From Bradyrhizobium roseum (lineage in GTDB: Bacteria; Pseudomonadota; Alphaproteobacteria; Rhizobiales; Xanthobacteraceae): a stretch of 64,000 bases of DNA. Below are positions 35,615 through 44,676 of the stretch, piece after piece (positions within the stretch are counted from its first letter, which is position 1; each line of letters opens with the position of its first letter). The stretch lies in assembly GCF_030413175.1 (NCBI RefSeq), contig NZ_CP129212.1, forward strand, positions 5,060,450-5,124,449. The letters are read 5' to 3'. Under the pieces are notes generated by a model. That model had not been told where the DNA came from. It worked only from the letters and a program-made list of their open reading frames with translations, and did no database searches. The translations under genes were made by a program, and so were the position numbers.

Positions 35615-36007
35615 TCACCCCCTGGCGTCGCAGGCCCAGGCGCGGATCACACATTCCTTGCCGCCGAATTCGTAGCATTTTTTGGTCGCGGCATTGAGCG
35701 ATGAGGATATTCTGGGTTTGACGGCGTACCCGTGGGGACCGCAGGGATTGGTCAGGTCGACCGCAAAAGCTGCGCAGGCGCGCTTCATGGTGACAGTGGT
35801 GCAGTTTCCCTTGCACTGCTTCAGCGCCGCGGCGCGCGCGGCGGGTTCCGCAGGGTAATCGTAGGCCTTGCCGTAGGCGCCGCACTTGCCGACGGCGAAT
35901 GCGCCCGCTGCGCGGGCCTTGCTGATGTAGCTGGAGACGCCCAGGATCAGCGCCAGCGCAGCCACGAACAACGCGCGGCGTTGCGCCGCCACCGTCGAAA
36001 CAATCAA
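35615..36007 (-). CDS. DUF4189 domain exported protein
   Basis: 130 residues: an N-terminal hydrophobic signal (about 9-33), then a Cys-rich domain with FAVGKCGAYGKAYDYP, ALKQCKGNCTTV and CAAFAVDLTNPCGPHGYA, the DUF4189 pattern. Even spacing of six or more cysteines suggests disulfides in the periplasm. Function unknown. Confidence 0.8.
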   Translation of the reverse strand: MIVSTVAAQRRALFVAALALILGVSSYISKARAAGAFAVGKCGAYGKAYDYPAEPAARAAALKQCKGNCTTVTMKRACAAFAVDLTNPCGPHGYAVKPRISSSLNAATKKCYEFGGKECVIRAWACDARG

Positions 36008-36076
36008 GATTCCCTCCCCCGAGGCAACCTCTAGAATATAGTCGAGGGGAGTTTCTAGTTGGTGAATCGAAGCTTC

Positions 36077-36152
36077 GTAGGGCGGGCTGAGCGAAGCGAG
36101 CCCACCATCTTGTTGGCGGACGCATGGTGGGCACGCTTCGCTTTGCCTACCC
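36077..36152. repeat. Palindromic repeat, third stem family
   Basis: GTAGGGCGGGCTGAGCGAAGC...CCCACCAT and ATGGTGGGC...GCTTCGCTTTGCCTACCC form an inverted pair around about 15 bp. It lies 8 bp after the stop of the moeA-mocA fusion gene. Confidence 0.8.
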
Positions 36153-36160
36153 TTTGAGAT

Positions 36161-37765
36161 CTACGATCTTCGCGCCGCCTCGAGCGCCTGTGGCGTGTCG
36201 ATATCGAGAAACGCGCTCTGGCCATCGACCGGGACTTCGGCCACCGCTTCGGCGTGCTTGGCGATCAGGTGTCGAGCGCCGACGTCGCCATCGAGCGTCA
36301 TCAATTCCTTAAAGAAACGGCGCGACCACAGCACGGGATTGCCGCGGCGGCCGTCGCTCACGGGGACGGCGATCAATTGGCCGCGGTCCGGAGCAAAGGT
36401 TTCGATGAGTTGGTCGATCAGCTTCGCATCGATCAGCGGCATGTCGCCGAGGCAGATGACGGCGCCGTCGGCCGTGTCGGACACCGCGGCGATGCCTGCC
36501 TTGACGGAGGACGCCAACCCGCCGGCGAAATCCGGATTGCGGACGAATTTCACGTTGAGCCCCGCCAGCGCCTGCTCGACGAGATCGGCCTGATGACCGG
36601 TAACGATGATCACATCCGTCGCTTTCGAGGCCAGCGCCTGCTCGGTCACGATCCGCACCAGCTTCTTGCCGTCGAGTTCCGCGAGCAGCTTGTTGGGGCC
36701 GCCCATCCGCGTCGAGCGCCCGGCGGCAAGCACAATGGCCGTGACGTGGCGGTTGGCTTCGAGGTCGGCCACGGTGCGTGGCTGCGGCCGGGTGACGATT
36801 TCCATCAGCAACCCGCCGACGCCCATACCGGTCAGCTCGGCGCGCGTGACCTTGAGCCCGGCGAGAAGGCGCATCAGCACCCAGTCAAAACCGTTTTCGA
36901 CCGGCGAGCGGGCGCAACCCGGCGCGCCCAGCACCGGCACGCCGCCGGCGCTGCCGATCAAAAGCAGATTGCCGGGATCGACCGGCATGCCGAAATGTTC
37001 GATTTGGCCGCCGATCTCCGTGATCGCGGCGGGGATCACGTCGCGGCGATCGGCGATCGCGGAGGCGCCGAACACGATCACGAGCTCGGCGCCGAGACCG
37101 AGCAGTTCCTTGATCGACGACGCCAGTGCCACCTCGTCATGCGGTACCCGGCGCTCGGCGATGATGGTGGCGCCGGCCGGCGCCAGCCGCTCCGCCGTCA
37201 CACGCAACGTCTTCTCAATCACCTTCGGCGCAAGGCCCGGCAGCAGGGTGGAGACCACGCCGACCTTCTTGATGACGTAAGGCGCGATCCGCAGCGTGTC
37301 CTTGCCCGCGACGGCCACCGCCGCATCGCGCAGCCTGGCTTCGACACCGAACGGAATGAGCTTTACGGTCGCGATCATCTCGCCTTCGACCACCGGCTTG
37401 AAGGCCGAGAGCGTTGCAAAGGTGATGGCTTCGTCGATGCCGTTGATGCGGTCTACCGCGGCGCGATCGACCACCAGCACGCCGGCCTGCGCCGCAAAGA
37501 GGTTGGAGCGGCCGGTGAAGGCGCGCTCGACATTGACGCCCTCGCCCGCGACGGCCTGCGCGATGCTGGCGGCGGCCTCGTCTTCGGAGACGTCGCCCGC
37601 CTCCAACCGCACCACGACCACTTCCTTGACGCCGGCCTTGTTGAGCGCCTCGACTTCGGCGGCGCCGATCATGGTGCCTTTCTTCAACACCAGCGACCCC
37701 TGCCGCAGCGTATGGACGGTGACACCGCCAATCGCCTCGGCCGGACTGGCGGGACCGAACTTCAT
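36161..37765 (-). CDS. Molybdopterin-binding (MoeA-like) / NTP-transferase (MocA-like) fusion protein
   Basis: 534 residues. The N-terminal two thirds form a MoeA/MogA-type molybdopterin-binding module (GGVTVHTLRQGSLVLKKG at the start, later LLIGSAGGVPVLGAPGCARS). The C-terminal about 190 residues are a MobA-like nucleotidyltransferase (VTAIVLAAGRSTRMGGPNKLLAELDG; LGDMPLID; GRRGNPVLW), as in MocA, which adds CMP to molybdopterin for xanthine-dehydrogenase-family enzymes. The gene overlaps xdhC by 4 nt. It most likely finishes the Mo cofactor for a CO-dehydrogenase-like enzyme. Confidence 0.88.
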   Translation of the reverse strand: MKFGPASPAEAIGGVTVHTLRQGSLVLKKGTMIGAAEVEALNKAGVKEVVVVRLEAGDVSEDEAAASIAQAVAGEGVNVERAFTGRSNLFAAQAGVLVVDRAAVDRINGIDEAITFATLSAFKPVVEGEMIATVKLIPFGVEARLRDAAVAVAGKDTLRIAPYVIKKVGVVSTLLPGLAPKVIEKTLRVTAERLAPAGATIIAERRVPHDEVALASSIKELLGLGAELVIVFGASAIADRRDVIPAAITEIGGQIEHFGMPVDPGNLLLIGSAGGVPVLGAPGCARSPVENGFDWVLMRLLAGLKVTRAELTGMGVGGLLMEIVTRPQPRTVADLEANRHVTAIVLAAGRSTRMGGPNKLLAELDGKKLVRIVTEQALASKATDVIIVTGHQADLVEQALAGLNVKFVRNPDFAGGLASSVKAGIAAVSDTADGAVICLGDMPLIDAKLIDQLIETFAPDRGQLIAVPVSDGRRGNPVLWSRRFFKELMTLDGDVGARHLIAKHAEAVAEVPVDGQSAFLDIDTPQALEAARRS

Positions 37766-38466
37766 GCCGCCTGCACTTTCGCGGTCTCTTTGGGCAGCCG
37801 CAGCTCGGCGGTGATCTCGGCCATGATCGAGACCGCGATCTCCGACGGCGACACCGCGCCGATGGAAAGCCCGATCGGCGCATGGATGCGCGCGATGTCG
37901 GCGTCCGACGCGCCCTGCGCCTTCAGCCGCTCCGCGCGCTTGGCGTGGGTCTTTCGCGAGCCGAGCGCGCCGATATAGAAGCAGTCGCGCGCGAAGGCGT
38001 GCAGGAGCGCCGGGTCGTCGATCTTGGGATCGTGCGTGACCGCGACGAACGCCGTGTAAGGATCGATATTGAGCGGCGGCAGCGCCACATCGGGCCATTC
38101 GGCGATCAGCGGCACGTCCGGAAAGCGCTCGGGGCTGGCGAACGCCGTGCGCGGATCGACCACCGTCACGTCGTAATCGAGCGAGCGCGCCAGCGGCGCC
38201 AGCGCCTGGCTGATATGGACCGCCCCGACGATGACGAGGCGCGCCGTCGGCGCGTAGACGTTGAGGAACAGCTTCCTGCCGCCGCTCTCCACCGTCCCGC
38301 TCTTGCCCATGCGGAGCTGCTTCGACAGTTCGGCGCTCAGGGGATCCGTGGCGATATCCTTGGCCTTCACCAGCCGCTGCTCGCCACTAGCGGTATCGGT
38401 GACCACGATGACGGGCCGACGTGCGGCGCGCTCGACATTGACCTGTGTGAGGGTTTCCAGTTTCAC
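37762..38466 (-). CDS. XdhC-family protein, Rossmann (C-terminal) part
   Basis: 234 residues containing the XdhC C-terminal Rossmann half (RLVIVGAVHISQALAPLARSLDYDVTVVDPR; CFYIGALGSRKTHAKRAERL; IHAPIGLSIGAVSPSEIAVSI). XdhC/CoxF/CoxI proteins sulfurate and insert the Mo cofactor. The N-terminal half of the canonical protein is encoded by the separate gene just upstream, with a 2-nt gap, so the canonical XdhC is split in two. Confidence 0.88.
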   Translation of the reverse strand: MKLETLTQVNVERAARRPVIVVTDTASGEQRLVKAKDIATDPLSAELSKQLRMGKSGTVESGGRKLFLNVYAPTARLVIVGAVHISQALAPLARSLDYDVTVVDPRTAFASPERFPDVPLIAEWPDVALPPLNIDPYTAFVAVTHDPKIDDPALLHAFARDCFYIGALGSRKTHAKRAERLKAQGASDADIARIHAPIGLSIGAVSPSEIAVSIMAEITAELRLPKETAKVQAA

Positions 38467-38468
38467 GA

Positions 38469-38792
38469 TCAGCCCACCTTCTCGACGAAGACGCGGATGG
38501 TGCCGCCGCAGGACAGCCCGACATTCCAGGCGGTCTCGTCGGCAACGCCGAATTCGAGCATCTTGGGCTTGCCGCTGGCGATCACGTCCAGCGCTTCGGT
38601 GACGACGGCGCCCTCGACGCAGCCGCCTGAAACCGAACCCAGAAACGTGCCGTCATCGTTGATGACGAGACTGGAGCCGGCCGGCCGGGGCGCCGAGCCC
38701 CAGGTCTCGACCACGGTCGCCAGCGCCACGCCGTGGCCAGCCTTCTGCCAATTCTCGGCGGCCTGCAGGATGTCTTCGTCGCGGTTGAGCAT
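38469..38792 (-). CDS. XdhC/CoxI-family protein, N-terminal part
   Basis: 107 residues matching the XdhC N-terminal domain (GVALATVVETWGSAPRPAGSSLVINDDG, GSVSGGCVEGAVVTEAL). A conserved Cys is present in SGGCVE. It ends 2 nt before the gene for the Rossmann half; the two are probably translated together and work as a pair. Confidence 0.88.
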   Translation of the reverse strand: MLNRDEDILQAAENWQKAGHGVALATVVETWGSAPRPAGSSLVINDDGTFLGSVSGGCVEGAVVTEALDVIASGKPKMLEFGVADETAWNVGLSCGGTIRVFVEKVG

Positions 38793-38804
38793 TTTGAAGC
38801 CCTT

Positions 38805-40010
38805 TCAAGCTGCGGGGCGGATGCGGCTGATATGGTGCGGTGGCGGGGCTGCTGAAAGCGCCTCGATCAGCCCCTCCATCGAGGTCAAGTTATGCACCGG
38901 GCGGAATTCGTCAACGTGCGGCAGCATCATTTTGATGCCTTGGGCCTTGGCCTCGAAGGCGCTGTAGCGCAGCAATGGGTTGAGCCAGATCAGCCGGCGG
39001 CAGGAGCGGTGCAGCCGGTCCATCTCGAAGGCCAGCTTGTCATCGGCCTCCCGTTCTAGTCCGTCGGATATAAGGAGAACGATCGCGCCCTGGCCGAGCA
39101 CCCGCCGGCCCCATAATTTGTTGAAGCTGTGCAGCGAGGTCGCAATCCTGGTTCCCCCGGCCCAATCCTCCACCGAGGACGAGCAACTTGCCAGCGCCTC
39201 GTCCGGATCGCGCGCCCGCAAGGAACGCGTCACATTGGTCAGCCGCGTACCGAACAGAAACACCGACACGCGCTTGCGGGCGTCGGTGATGGCGTGGAGG
39301 AAATGCAGGAACAGGCGGGTATATTCGCTCATCGACCCCGAGATATCCAGCAGCGCCACGATCGGCGCCGGTTTGTCGATCCGCCCAAGCTTCCGGATAT
39401 CGATGATCTCGCCGCCGGTGCGCAACGAACTGCGCAGCGTGCGGCGCATGTCGAGCCGCAAGCCCTTGGCGTCGGGCTGGTAACGGCGGGTGCGCAACTC
39501 GGCCTGCGGCAACCTCATGTCGGCGATGGCGCGGGTCACCTCGGCGATCTCGGCCGCGCTCATCTGCGCAAAATCCTTTTTCTGCAGGATCTCCTTGTCG
39601 GAGACCGACAGCCGCAATTCCTGCTCCTGGACTTGCGGCGCCTCTTCGCGCATCGAGGGCTGCGCCAGCGCCTCCTGCACCCGGCGCGAGGCCGGCGGCG
39701 GCTTCTTCTTGGCGTGGTCCGGCAGCGGCACCGAATCCAGCATGTGCTTCCAGTCTTCGGCGGCGCGGAAGAACAGGTCGAAGGCCTGGGCGAAGATCAA
39801 CATGTGTTCGCGCCGCTTGACGAAGACCGCCTCCAGGGTGGCGTAGACGTCGGCGCGGTGGCCGATCTCGATCGCCTGCAGCGCATTGAGCCCGTCGATG
39901 ACGGCGCCGGGGCCGACGGGAATCCCGGCGGCGCGCAGCGCACGGGCGAAGCCGACGACGTTGTCGGCCATGTGGCCGGTCGGGGGATTGAGATGGTCGA
40001 TGGTGGTCAA
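38805..40010 (-). CDS. coxE: VWA-domain protein, CoxE-like
   Basis: 401 residues. The C-terminal half has a von Willebrand A fold with the MIDAS-type motif VALLDISGSMSEYTRLFLHFLHA and LLISDGLERE. CoxE works with the AAA ATPase CoxD to insert the Cu-S-Mo cluster in carboxydotrophs. It is separated from coxD by a palindromic repeat of about 104 bp. Confidence 0.88.
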   Translation of the reverse strand: MTTIDHLNPPTGHMADNVVGFARALRAAGIPVGPGAVIDGLNALQAIEIGHRADVYATLEAVFVKRREHMLIFAQAFDLFFRAAEDWKHMLDSVPLPDHAKKKPPPASRRVQEALAQPSMREEAPQVQEQELRLSVSDKEILQKKDFAQMSAAEIAEVTRAIADMRLPQAELRTRRYQPDAKGLRLDMRRTLRSSLRTGGEIIDIRKLGRIDKPAPIVALLDISGSMSEYTRLFLHFLHAITDARKRVSVFLFGTRLTNVTRSLRARDPDEALASCSSSVEDWAGGTRIATSLHSFNKLWGRRVLGQGAIVLLISDGLEREADDKLAFEMDRLHRSCRRLIWLNPLLRYSAFEAKAQGIKMMLPHVDEFRPVHNLTSMEGLIEALSAAPPPHHISRIRPAA

Positions 40011-40028
40011 GATGCGTTAACCTCCGCC

Positions 40029-40132
40029 GTCATTCCGGGGCGAGCGGAGCGAGAACCCGGAATCCATTTTTCAGCACCGATGCGGCTCGATGGATTCCGG
40101 GTTCGCGCCAAGTTGGCGCGCCCCGGAATGAC
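40029..40132. repeat. Two-armed palindromic repeat inside the cox cluster
   Basis: GTCATTCCGGGGCGAGC...CCCGGAATCCA, spacer, TGGATTCCGGGTTCGCGCC...CGCCCCGGAATGAC. It fills the spacer between coxD and coxE, which are read in the same direction. Confidence 0.87.
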
Positions 40133-40154
40133 GACAACTGGCGCGACGCGCGGC

Positions 40155-41060
40155 CTAGTCGCTCGTCGCTTCCTTCAAAACCTTCTGCAGCGTGTCGCCC
40201 TGCATCCGCGCGATGTCATCCTGGTACTTCAACAGCGCGCCCAGCGTGTCCCCGACGACTTGTGGCGTCAGCGAGCGGGCGTCGAGTTCGGTCAGCGCGG
40301 TGGCCCAGTCGATGGTCTCGGCGACGCCCGGCGACTTGTAGAAATCCTGGTCGCGCAGTGCCTGCACGAAGCGCACGACCTGCTGCGAGAGTTTCGCGGA
40401 GATGCCGGGTACGCGCGACTTGACGATCGCCAGCTCGCGCTCGGCGTCGGGATAGTCCACCCAGTGATAGAGGCAGCGCCGCTTCAGCGCGTCGTGGATC
40501 TCGCGGGTACGGTTCGAGGTGATGATGACGATCGGCGGCTGCGGCGCCTTGATGGTGCCAAATTCCGGAATCGTGACCTGGAAGTCCGAGAGAATTTCCA
40601 GAAGATACGCCTCGAACGCCTCGTCGGCGCGATCGAGCTCGTCGATCAGAAGCACCGGCGCGCCGGCGACGTCAGGCTCCAGCGCCTGCAGCAGCGGGCG
40701 CTTGATCAGAAAACGCTCGGCGAAAATATCGGACGATAACTGGTCGCGGTCGGTATCGCCGGCGGCTTCCGCCAGCCGGATCGCGATCATCTGCGCCGCA
40801 CTGCTCCACTCGTAGACGGCGGAGGCAACGTCGAGGCCCTCGTAGCATTGCAGGCGGATCAGCTTGCGGCCAAGCGCGGCCGACAGAACTTTTGCAATCT
40901 CGGTCTTGCCGACGCCGGCCTCGCCTTCGAGAAACAGCGGCCGTCCCATGCGCAGCGACAGATAGGTCACCGTCGCCAGCGACCGCTCCGCCAGATAGCC
41001 GCGCGAGGTCAGCAGCTCGAGCATGCCATCGACGGATGTGGGCAGCGCCGATGCAGTCAT
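40155..41060 (-). CDS. coxD: MoxR-family AAA+ ATPase, CoxD-like
   Basis: 301 residues. Walker A FLEGEAGVGKTEIAK (about 40-54), Walker B VLLIDELDRADEAFE, sensor-1 IVIITSNRTREIHDALKRRCLYHW. MoxR ATPases remodel or activate metalloenzymes together with a VWA partner, here coxE. Confidence 0.9.
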   Translation of the reverse strand: MTASALPTSVDGMLELLTSRGYLAERSLATVTYLSLRMGRPLFLEGEAGVGKTEIAKVLSAALGRKLIRLQCYEGLDVASAVYEWSSAAQMIAIRLAEAAGDTDRDQLSSDIFAERFLIKRPLLQALEPDVAGAPVLLIDELDRADEAFEAYLLEILSDFQVTIPEFGTIKAPQPPIVIITSNRTREIHDALKRRCLYHWVDYPDAERELAIVKSRVPGISAKLSQQVVRFVQALRDQDFYKSPGVAETIDWATALTELDARSLTPQVVGDTLGALLKYQDDIARMQGDTLQKVLKEATSD

Positions 41061-41097
41061 GACAAAACCAATCTCGATACGCGGGTGACCGGCAAAC

Positions 41098-41901
41098 TCA
41101 CTTCGCCGTGGCGGCTTCGACGGCGCGGCGCGTCAGCACGCCGATCAGATGCGCACGATATTCGGCGCTGCCGTGCAGATCGCTGTTCAGCCCCTCGGCC
41201 GACGCCGAGATGCCGTCGAGCACCTTGTGCGAAAAACGCTTCTTGAGCGCCTCTTCGAACGCCAGCGCGCGGAACACGCCGTCGGAGCCCGCACCGGTGA
41301 CCGCGACGCGCACGTCGGACGGACGCTTGGCGACGAACACGCCGACCAGCGCGTAGCGCGAGGCCTGGTTACGGAACTTGATGTAGGCCGCCTTCTTCGG
41401 CAGCGGGAACATCACCTTGGTGATGATCTCATCGCTTTCGAGCGCGGTGGTGAACAGGCCCTGAAAAAACTCTTCGGCCTTGAGGCGGCGCTTGTTGGTG
41501 ACGATGGTGGCGCCGAGCGCGAGCACGGCCGCCGGATAATCCGCGGTCGGATCGTTGTTGGCGAGCGAGCCGCCGATGGTGCCCTTGTGGCGCACCGCCG
41601 GATCGCCGATCTGGGCGGCGAGCTCGGCGAGCGCCGGGATGGCTTCGCCAACGATGGCAGAGGTCGCCACGGCCGCATGCTTCGCGGTCGCCCCGATCAC
41701 CAGCGCACGGCCCTTCATCTCGATGGTGTCGAGCCCTTCGATGTGGGAAAGGTCGACCAGATGCGGCGGGCTGGCCAGGCGCTGCTTCATGACCGGCACC
41801 AGCGTATGGCCGCCGGCGATCACCTTGGCGTCTTCGTTCTTGACGAGCAGATTGGCGGCTTGCCGTACCGTGCCCGGACGGTGGTATTTGAATTCGTACA
41901 T
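41098..41901 (-). CDS. coxM: FAD-binding medium subunit, CO/xanthine dehydrogenase family
   Basis: 267 residues from the ATG at 41901 (MYEFKYHRPGTV), with AGGAAG about 9 nt upstream. FAD-binding signatures are VIAGGHTLVPVMKQRL and the TIGGSLANNDPTADYPAAVLAL block. It passes electrons from the 2Fe-2S subunit to FAD in aerobic CO dehydrogenase or related hydroxylases. It starts 35 nt after the 2Fe-2S gene, and no large subunit intervenes. Confidence 0.9.
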   Translation of the reverse strand: MYEFKYHRPGTVRQAANLLVKNEDAKVIAGGHTLVPVMKQRLASPPHLVDLSHIEGLDTIEMKGRALVIGATAKHAAVATSAIVGEAIPALAELAAQIGDPAVRHKGTIGGSLANNDPTADYPAAVLALGATIVTNKRRLKAEEFFQGLFTTALESDEIITKVMFPLPKKAAYIKFRNQASRYALVGVFVAKRPSDVRVAVTGAGSDGVFRALAFEEALKKRFSHKVLDGISASAEGLNSDLHGSAEYRAHLIGVLTRRAVEAATAK

Positions 41902-41936
41902 GGAGAACTTCCTGATCGCGGTCGCGATGAAATCAA

Positions 41937-42422
41937 TTAGGCGAGATCGGACTTGGCCATCGCCTTGGCGCCAGCGGCGATCGAGACGACGATGTTCTGG
42001 TAGCCGGTGCAGCGGCACAGATTGCCTTCAAGCTCCTCGCGAATGACGTGGTCGGAGAGGTCATGGCCCTTGCGGTGGACCAGATCGACCGCGGTCATGA
42101 TCATGCCGGGGGTGCAGAAGCCGCACTGCAGACCGTGATGCTCGCGAAACGCTTCCTGCATCGGATGCAGCGGCGCGCCGTCGGCGGCCAGCCCCTCGAT
42201 GGTCTTGACCTCGTGGCCGTCGGCCATGACCGCGAGCGTGGTGCAGGACTTCACCGCCTTGCCGTCGAGGTGCACGACACAGGCGCCGCACTGCGAGGTG
42301 TCGCAGCCGACATGGGTACCCGTCAGCCGCAGATTTTCCCGCAGAAACTGGACCAGCAGGGTACGGGGGTCGACATTGGCGTTGACGGGGTTACCGTTCA
42401 CGATCAGGGAAATCTTGGCCAT
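41937..42422 (-). CDS. coxS: [2Fe-2S] small subunit, CO/xanthine dehydrogenase family
   Basis: 161 residues from the ATG at 42422. The plant-type cluster ligands Cys40, Cys45, Cys48 and Cys60 ([10 protein letters not shown]...KSC) and the second cluster ligands Cys100, Cys103, Cys136 and Cys138 (CGFC...CRC) are all present. It is an electron-transfer subunit of a molybdenum hydroxylase. A longer start at 42452 is less likely. Confidence 0.93.
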   Translation of the reverse strand: MAKISLIVNGNPVNANVDPRTLLVQFLRENLRLTGTHVGCDTSQCGACVVHLDGKAVKSCTTLAVMADGHEVKTIEGLAADGAPLHPMQEAFREHHGLQCGFCTPGMIMTAVDLVHRKGHDLSDHVIREELEGNLCRCTGYQNIVVSIAAGAKAMAKSDLA

Positions 42423-42606
42423 CAAGCACTCTCTTGAGCTGCACCGCCGCATATCAGCCGCGCAGACGTTTTAAAGTCATTCCAAAGCCCATAATATGGG
42501 CCATCCCGGTAATGAGCAACCTCAGTAGCCCCTCGTCTGGGGCATGGCCTGAGTGACTTGACGGGTCTGCTCGGCCGGGCCCCGGCCGCACAGAATCAGC
42601 CTTGCC

Positions 42607-43053
42607 TCAACCTTGCACAGCTTTGGCGAAATTGGCGAAGAACTCGTCGGCCAGCTTCTTGGCGGCCCCGTTGATCAGGCGCTGGCCGAGCTGGGCGAGC
42701 TTGCCGCCGATCTGGGCCTCGACATTATAGCTCAGCAGGGTACCGCCATCCTTCTCGGTGAGCGCCACGGTGGCGCCCCCCTTGGCAAAGCCGGCGACGC
42801 CGCCCTCGCCTTCGCCCGAGATCCTGTAGCCATTGGGCGGGTCGAGATCGCTCAGATTGACCTTGCCCTTGAAGCGGGCGGAGACCGGCCCGACCTTCAT
42901 CTTGGCGGTGGCGCGAAAACCGTTGTCCTCGGTCTTTTCCAGCTCCTCGCAGCCGGGAATGCAGGCCTTCAGCACTTCCGGATCGTTCAGCTTGGCCCAC
43001 ACCGCCTCGCGCGGCGCCGCAAGCTGGACTTCGCCGTTCATCGTCATGGCCAT
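42607..43053 (-). CDS. coxG: SRPBCC protein, CO-dehydrogenase subunit G-like
   Basis: 148 residues from the ATG at 43053, with GGAGG 8 nt upstream. The fold begins MNGEVQLAAPREAVWAKLNDPEVLKACIPGCEELEKT, typical of CoxG, and ends GGKLAQLGQRLINGAAKKLADEFFANF. CoxG anchors or assists CO dehydrogenase assembly at the membrane. It is the first gene of the cluster and is followed after 185 bp by coxS. Confidence 0.9.
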   Translation of the reverse strand: MAMTMNGEVQLAAPREAVWAKLNDPEVLKACIPGCEELEKTEDNGFRATAKMKVGPVSARFKGKVNLSDLDPPNGYRISGEGEGGVAGFAKGGATVALTEKDGGTLLSYNVEAQIGGKLAQLGQRLINGAAKKLADEFFANFAKAVQG

Positions 43054-43220
43054 GGGGGTTGCCTCCTGGATCGCTTCTAACTGATCTCCCCAAGTAAAGC
43101 ACCGCCGGTCCAAAAGGAAGGCCGCCAGTGGCGAGGAGCGATGCATATTCGCAGGTGCAACACAGCCGGGCTGACAAGGGCATTGGCAGCGGCAACCCGT
43201 AATGGTTAGGTCGCGCGCAG

Positions 43221-44576
43221 ATGAGCACGTCCCTGTCTCCCCTGCTGGCTCCGATGCTGTCGAGCGTGGCGATGCGCGCGATCTGCGACGATGCCGCGAC
43301 CCTGCAAAATATGCTGGATTTCGAGGCGGCGCTGGCGCGCGCCGAAGCTGCGCTGGGCGTGATTCCGGCTGATGCCGCCGGCCCGATCACAAGCGCGTGC
43401 CGGGCCGAATCATTTGACCTCGCCGCGCTGGCGGAGGCCGCAACGAGATCCGGCAACCTCGCCATCCCGCTGGTCAAGGCGCTGACGGCCAACGTCGCCG
43501 GGGTGAACGCCGGGGCGGCGCGTTACGTTCATTGGGGCGCGACCAGCCAGGACGTCATCGATACCGGCGCCATGCTCGGGCTTCGCGCCGGCATCGACGC
43601 GCTGCTCGCCGACATTGATCGCGCCGTCGCGGGCTTTGCCAAATTGGCACACCAACACCGGCATACCCCTGTCGTGGCGCGCACCTGGCTGCAGCATGCG
43701 CTGCCGATGCCGTTCGGGCTGAAACTCGCCGAATATGCCGCGGCGCTGCACCGCTCGAAACTGCGGCTGCAGCGCCTGCGCAGCGAGACGCTGGCGCTGC
43801 AATTCGGCGGCGCGGCAGGCACGCTGGCGGCCTTGGGTGACAATGGACTGAAGGTCGCCGAAGCGCTGGCCGCCCAACTCAAGCTGCCGCTGCCCGACGC
43901 ACCCTGGCACACCCACCGCGACCGCATCGCAGAGGCGGCCTCGGTGTTGGCCATCCTCGCCGGCACCTGTGGCAAGATCGCGCGCGACGTTTCGCTGATG
44001 ATGCAGACCGATGTCGGCGAAGCGTTCGAGCCCTCGGGCGAAGGCCGCGGCGGCTCCTCGACCATGCCGCACAAGCGCAACCCCGTCGCGGCGGCCAGCG
44101 CCCTGGCGGCGGCCACCATGGCCCCCAACCTCGCGGCGACGATTTTTGCCGCCCAGGTGCAGGACCATGAGCGCAGCGCCGGCCCCTGGCACGCGGAATG
44201 GCCGACGCTGCCGACGCTGATGTTGGTAACGTCGGGCGGATTGGCCGCGATCGTGGATATCGCCGAGGGACTGGAAGTCGACGCCGCGCGCATGCACGCC
44301 AATCTCGACGCGACGAACGGCCTGATCATGGCGGAAGCCGTCACATTTGCGCTCGCCGAGACGATCGGCAAGAGCGACGCGCATCACCTGATCGAAACCG
44401 CCAGCAAGACGGCGGTCAAGGACAAGAAGCATCTGCGCGACGTGTTGACGAAGGACCCGAAAGTTGCCGCGGAGCTTGGCGCGGAAAAAATCGCAAAACT
44501 GTTCGAGCCGATGGCCTATCAGGGCGCCTCGCAAGCGCTGATCGACCGCCTGCTCGCTTCGCTGAACGAGAATTGA
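43221..44576 (+). CDS. pcaB: 3-carboxy-cis,cis-muconate cycloisomerase
   Basis: 451 residues of the fumarase/aspartase superfamily with the signature RGGSSTMPHKRNPV (about 275-288) and the early TSACRAESFD and HWGATSQDVIDTGAML segments. The enzyme converts 3-carboxymuconate to the muconolactone in the protocatechuate branch of the beta-ketoadipate pathway. It is the first of three pca genes; the protocatechuate dioxygenase genes (pcaHG) are absent from the window. Confidence 0.92.
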   Translation: MSTSLSPLLAPMLSSVAMRAICDDAATLQNMLDFEAALARAEAALGVIPADAAGPITSACRAESFDLAALAEAATRSGNLAIPLVKALTANVAGVNAGAARYVHWGATSQDVIDTGAMLGLRAGIDALLADIDRAVAGFAKLAHQHRHTPVVARTWLQHALPMPFGLKLAEYAAALHRSKLRLQRLRSETLALQFGGAAGTLAALGDNGLKVAEALAAQLKLPLPDAPWHTHRDRIAEAASVLAILAGTCGKIARDVSLMMQTDVGEAFEPSGEGRGGSSTMPHKRNPVAAASALAAATMAPNLAATIFAAQVQDHERSAGPWHAEWPTLPTLMLVTSGGLAAIVDIAEGLEVDAARMHANLDATNGLIMAEAVTFALAETIGKSDAHHLIETASKTAVKDKKHLRDVLTKDPKVAAELGAEKIAKLFEPMAYQGASQALIDRLLASLNEN

Positions 44577-44577
44577 T

Positions 44578-44660
44578 GTCATTGCCGGGCTTGACCCGGC
44601 AATCCATCTTCTTGAATAGACTCTTATTGGATGGATGCGCGGGTCAAGCCCGCGCATGAC
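44578..44660. repeat. Palindromic repeat between pcaB and pcaD
   Basis: GTCATTGCCGGGCTTGACC...AATCCATC, a spacer, then GATGGATGCGCGGG...CGCGCATGAC. It starts 2 bp after the pcaB stop, and the pcaD ribosome-binding site follows 2 bp after its end. It shares the GTCAT/ATCCA and TGGAT/ATGAC ends of the CCGGAAT family but has a different stem. Confidence 0.85.
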
Positions 44661-44676
44661 AGCGGAGGTTAGACCC

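Noticed and set aside
37766..38098. Longer N-terminus for the MoeA-MocA protein
   Set aside because: The extra codons fall wholly within xdhC in another frame; the ATG at 37765 gives the normal 4-nt overlap with xdhC and a typical domain start.
42423..42606. Looked for a coxL remnant between coxG and coxS
   Set aside because: The 184 bp carry short palindromes (GCCCATAATATGGGC near 42487) but no frame matching a molybdenum subunit.
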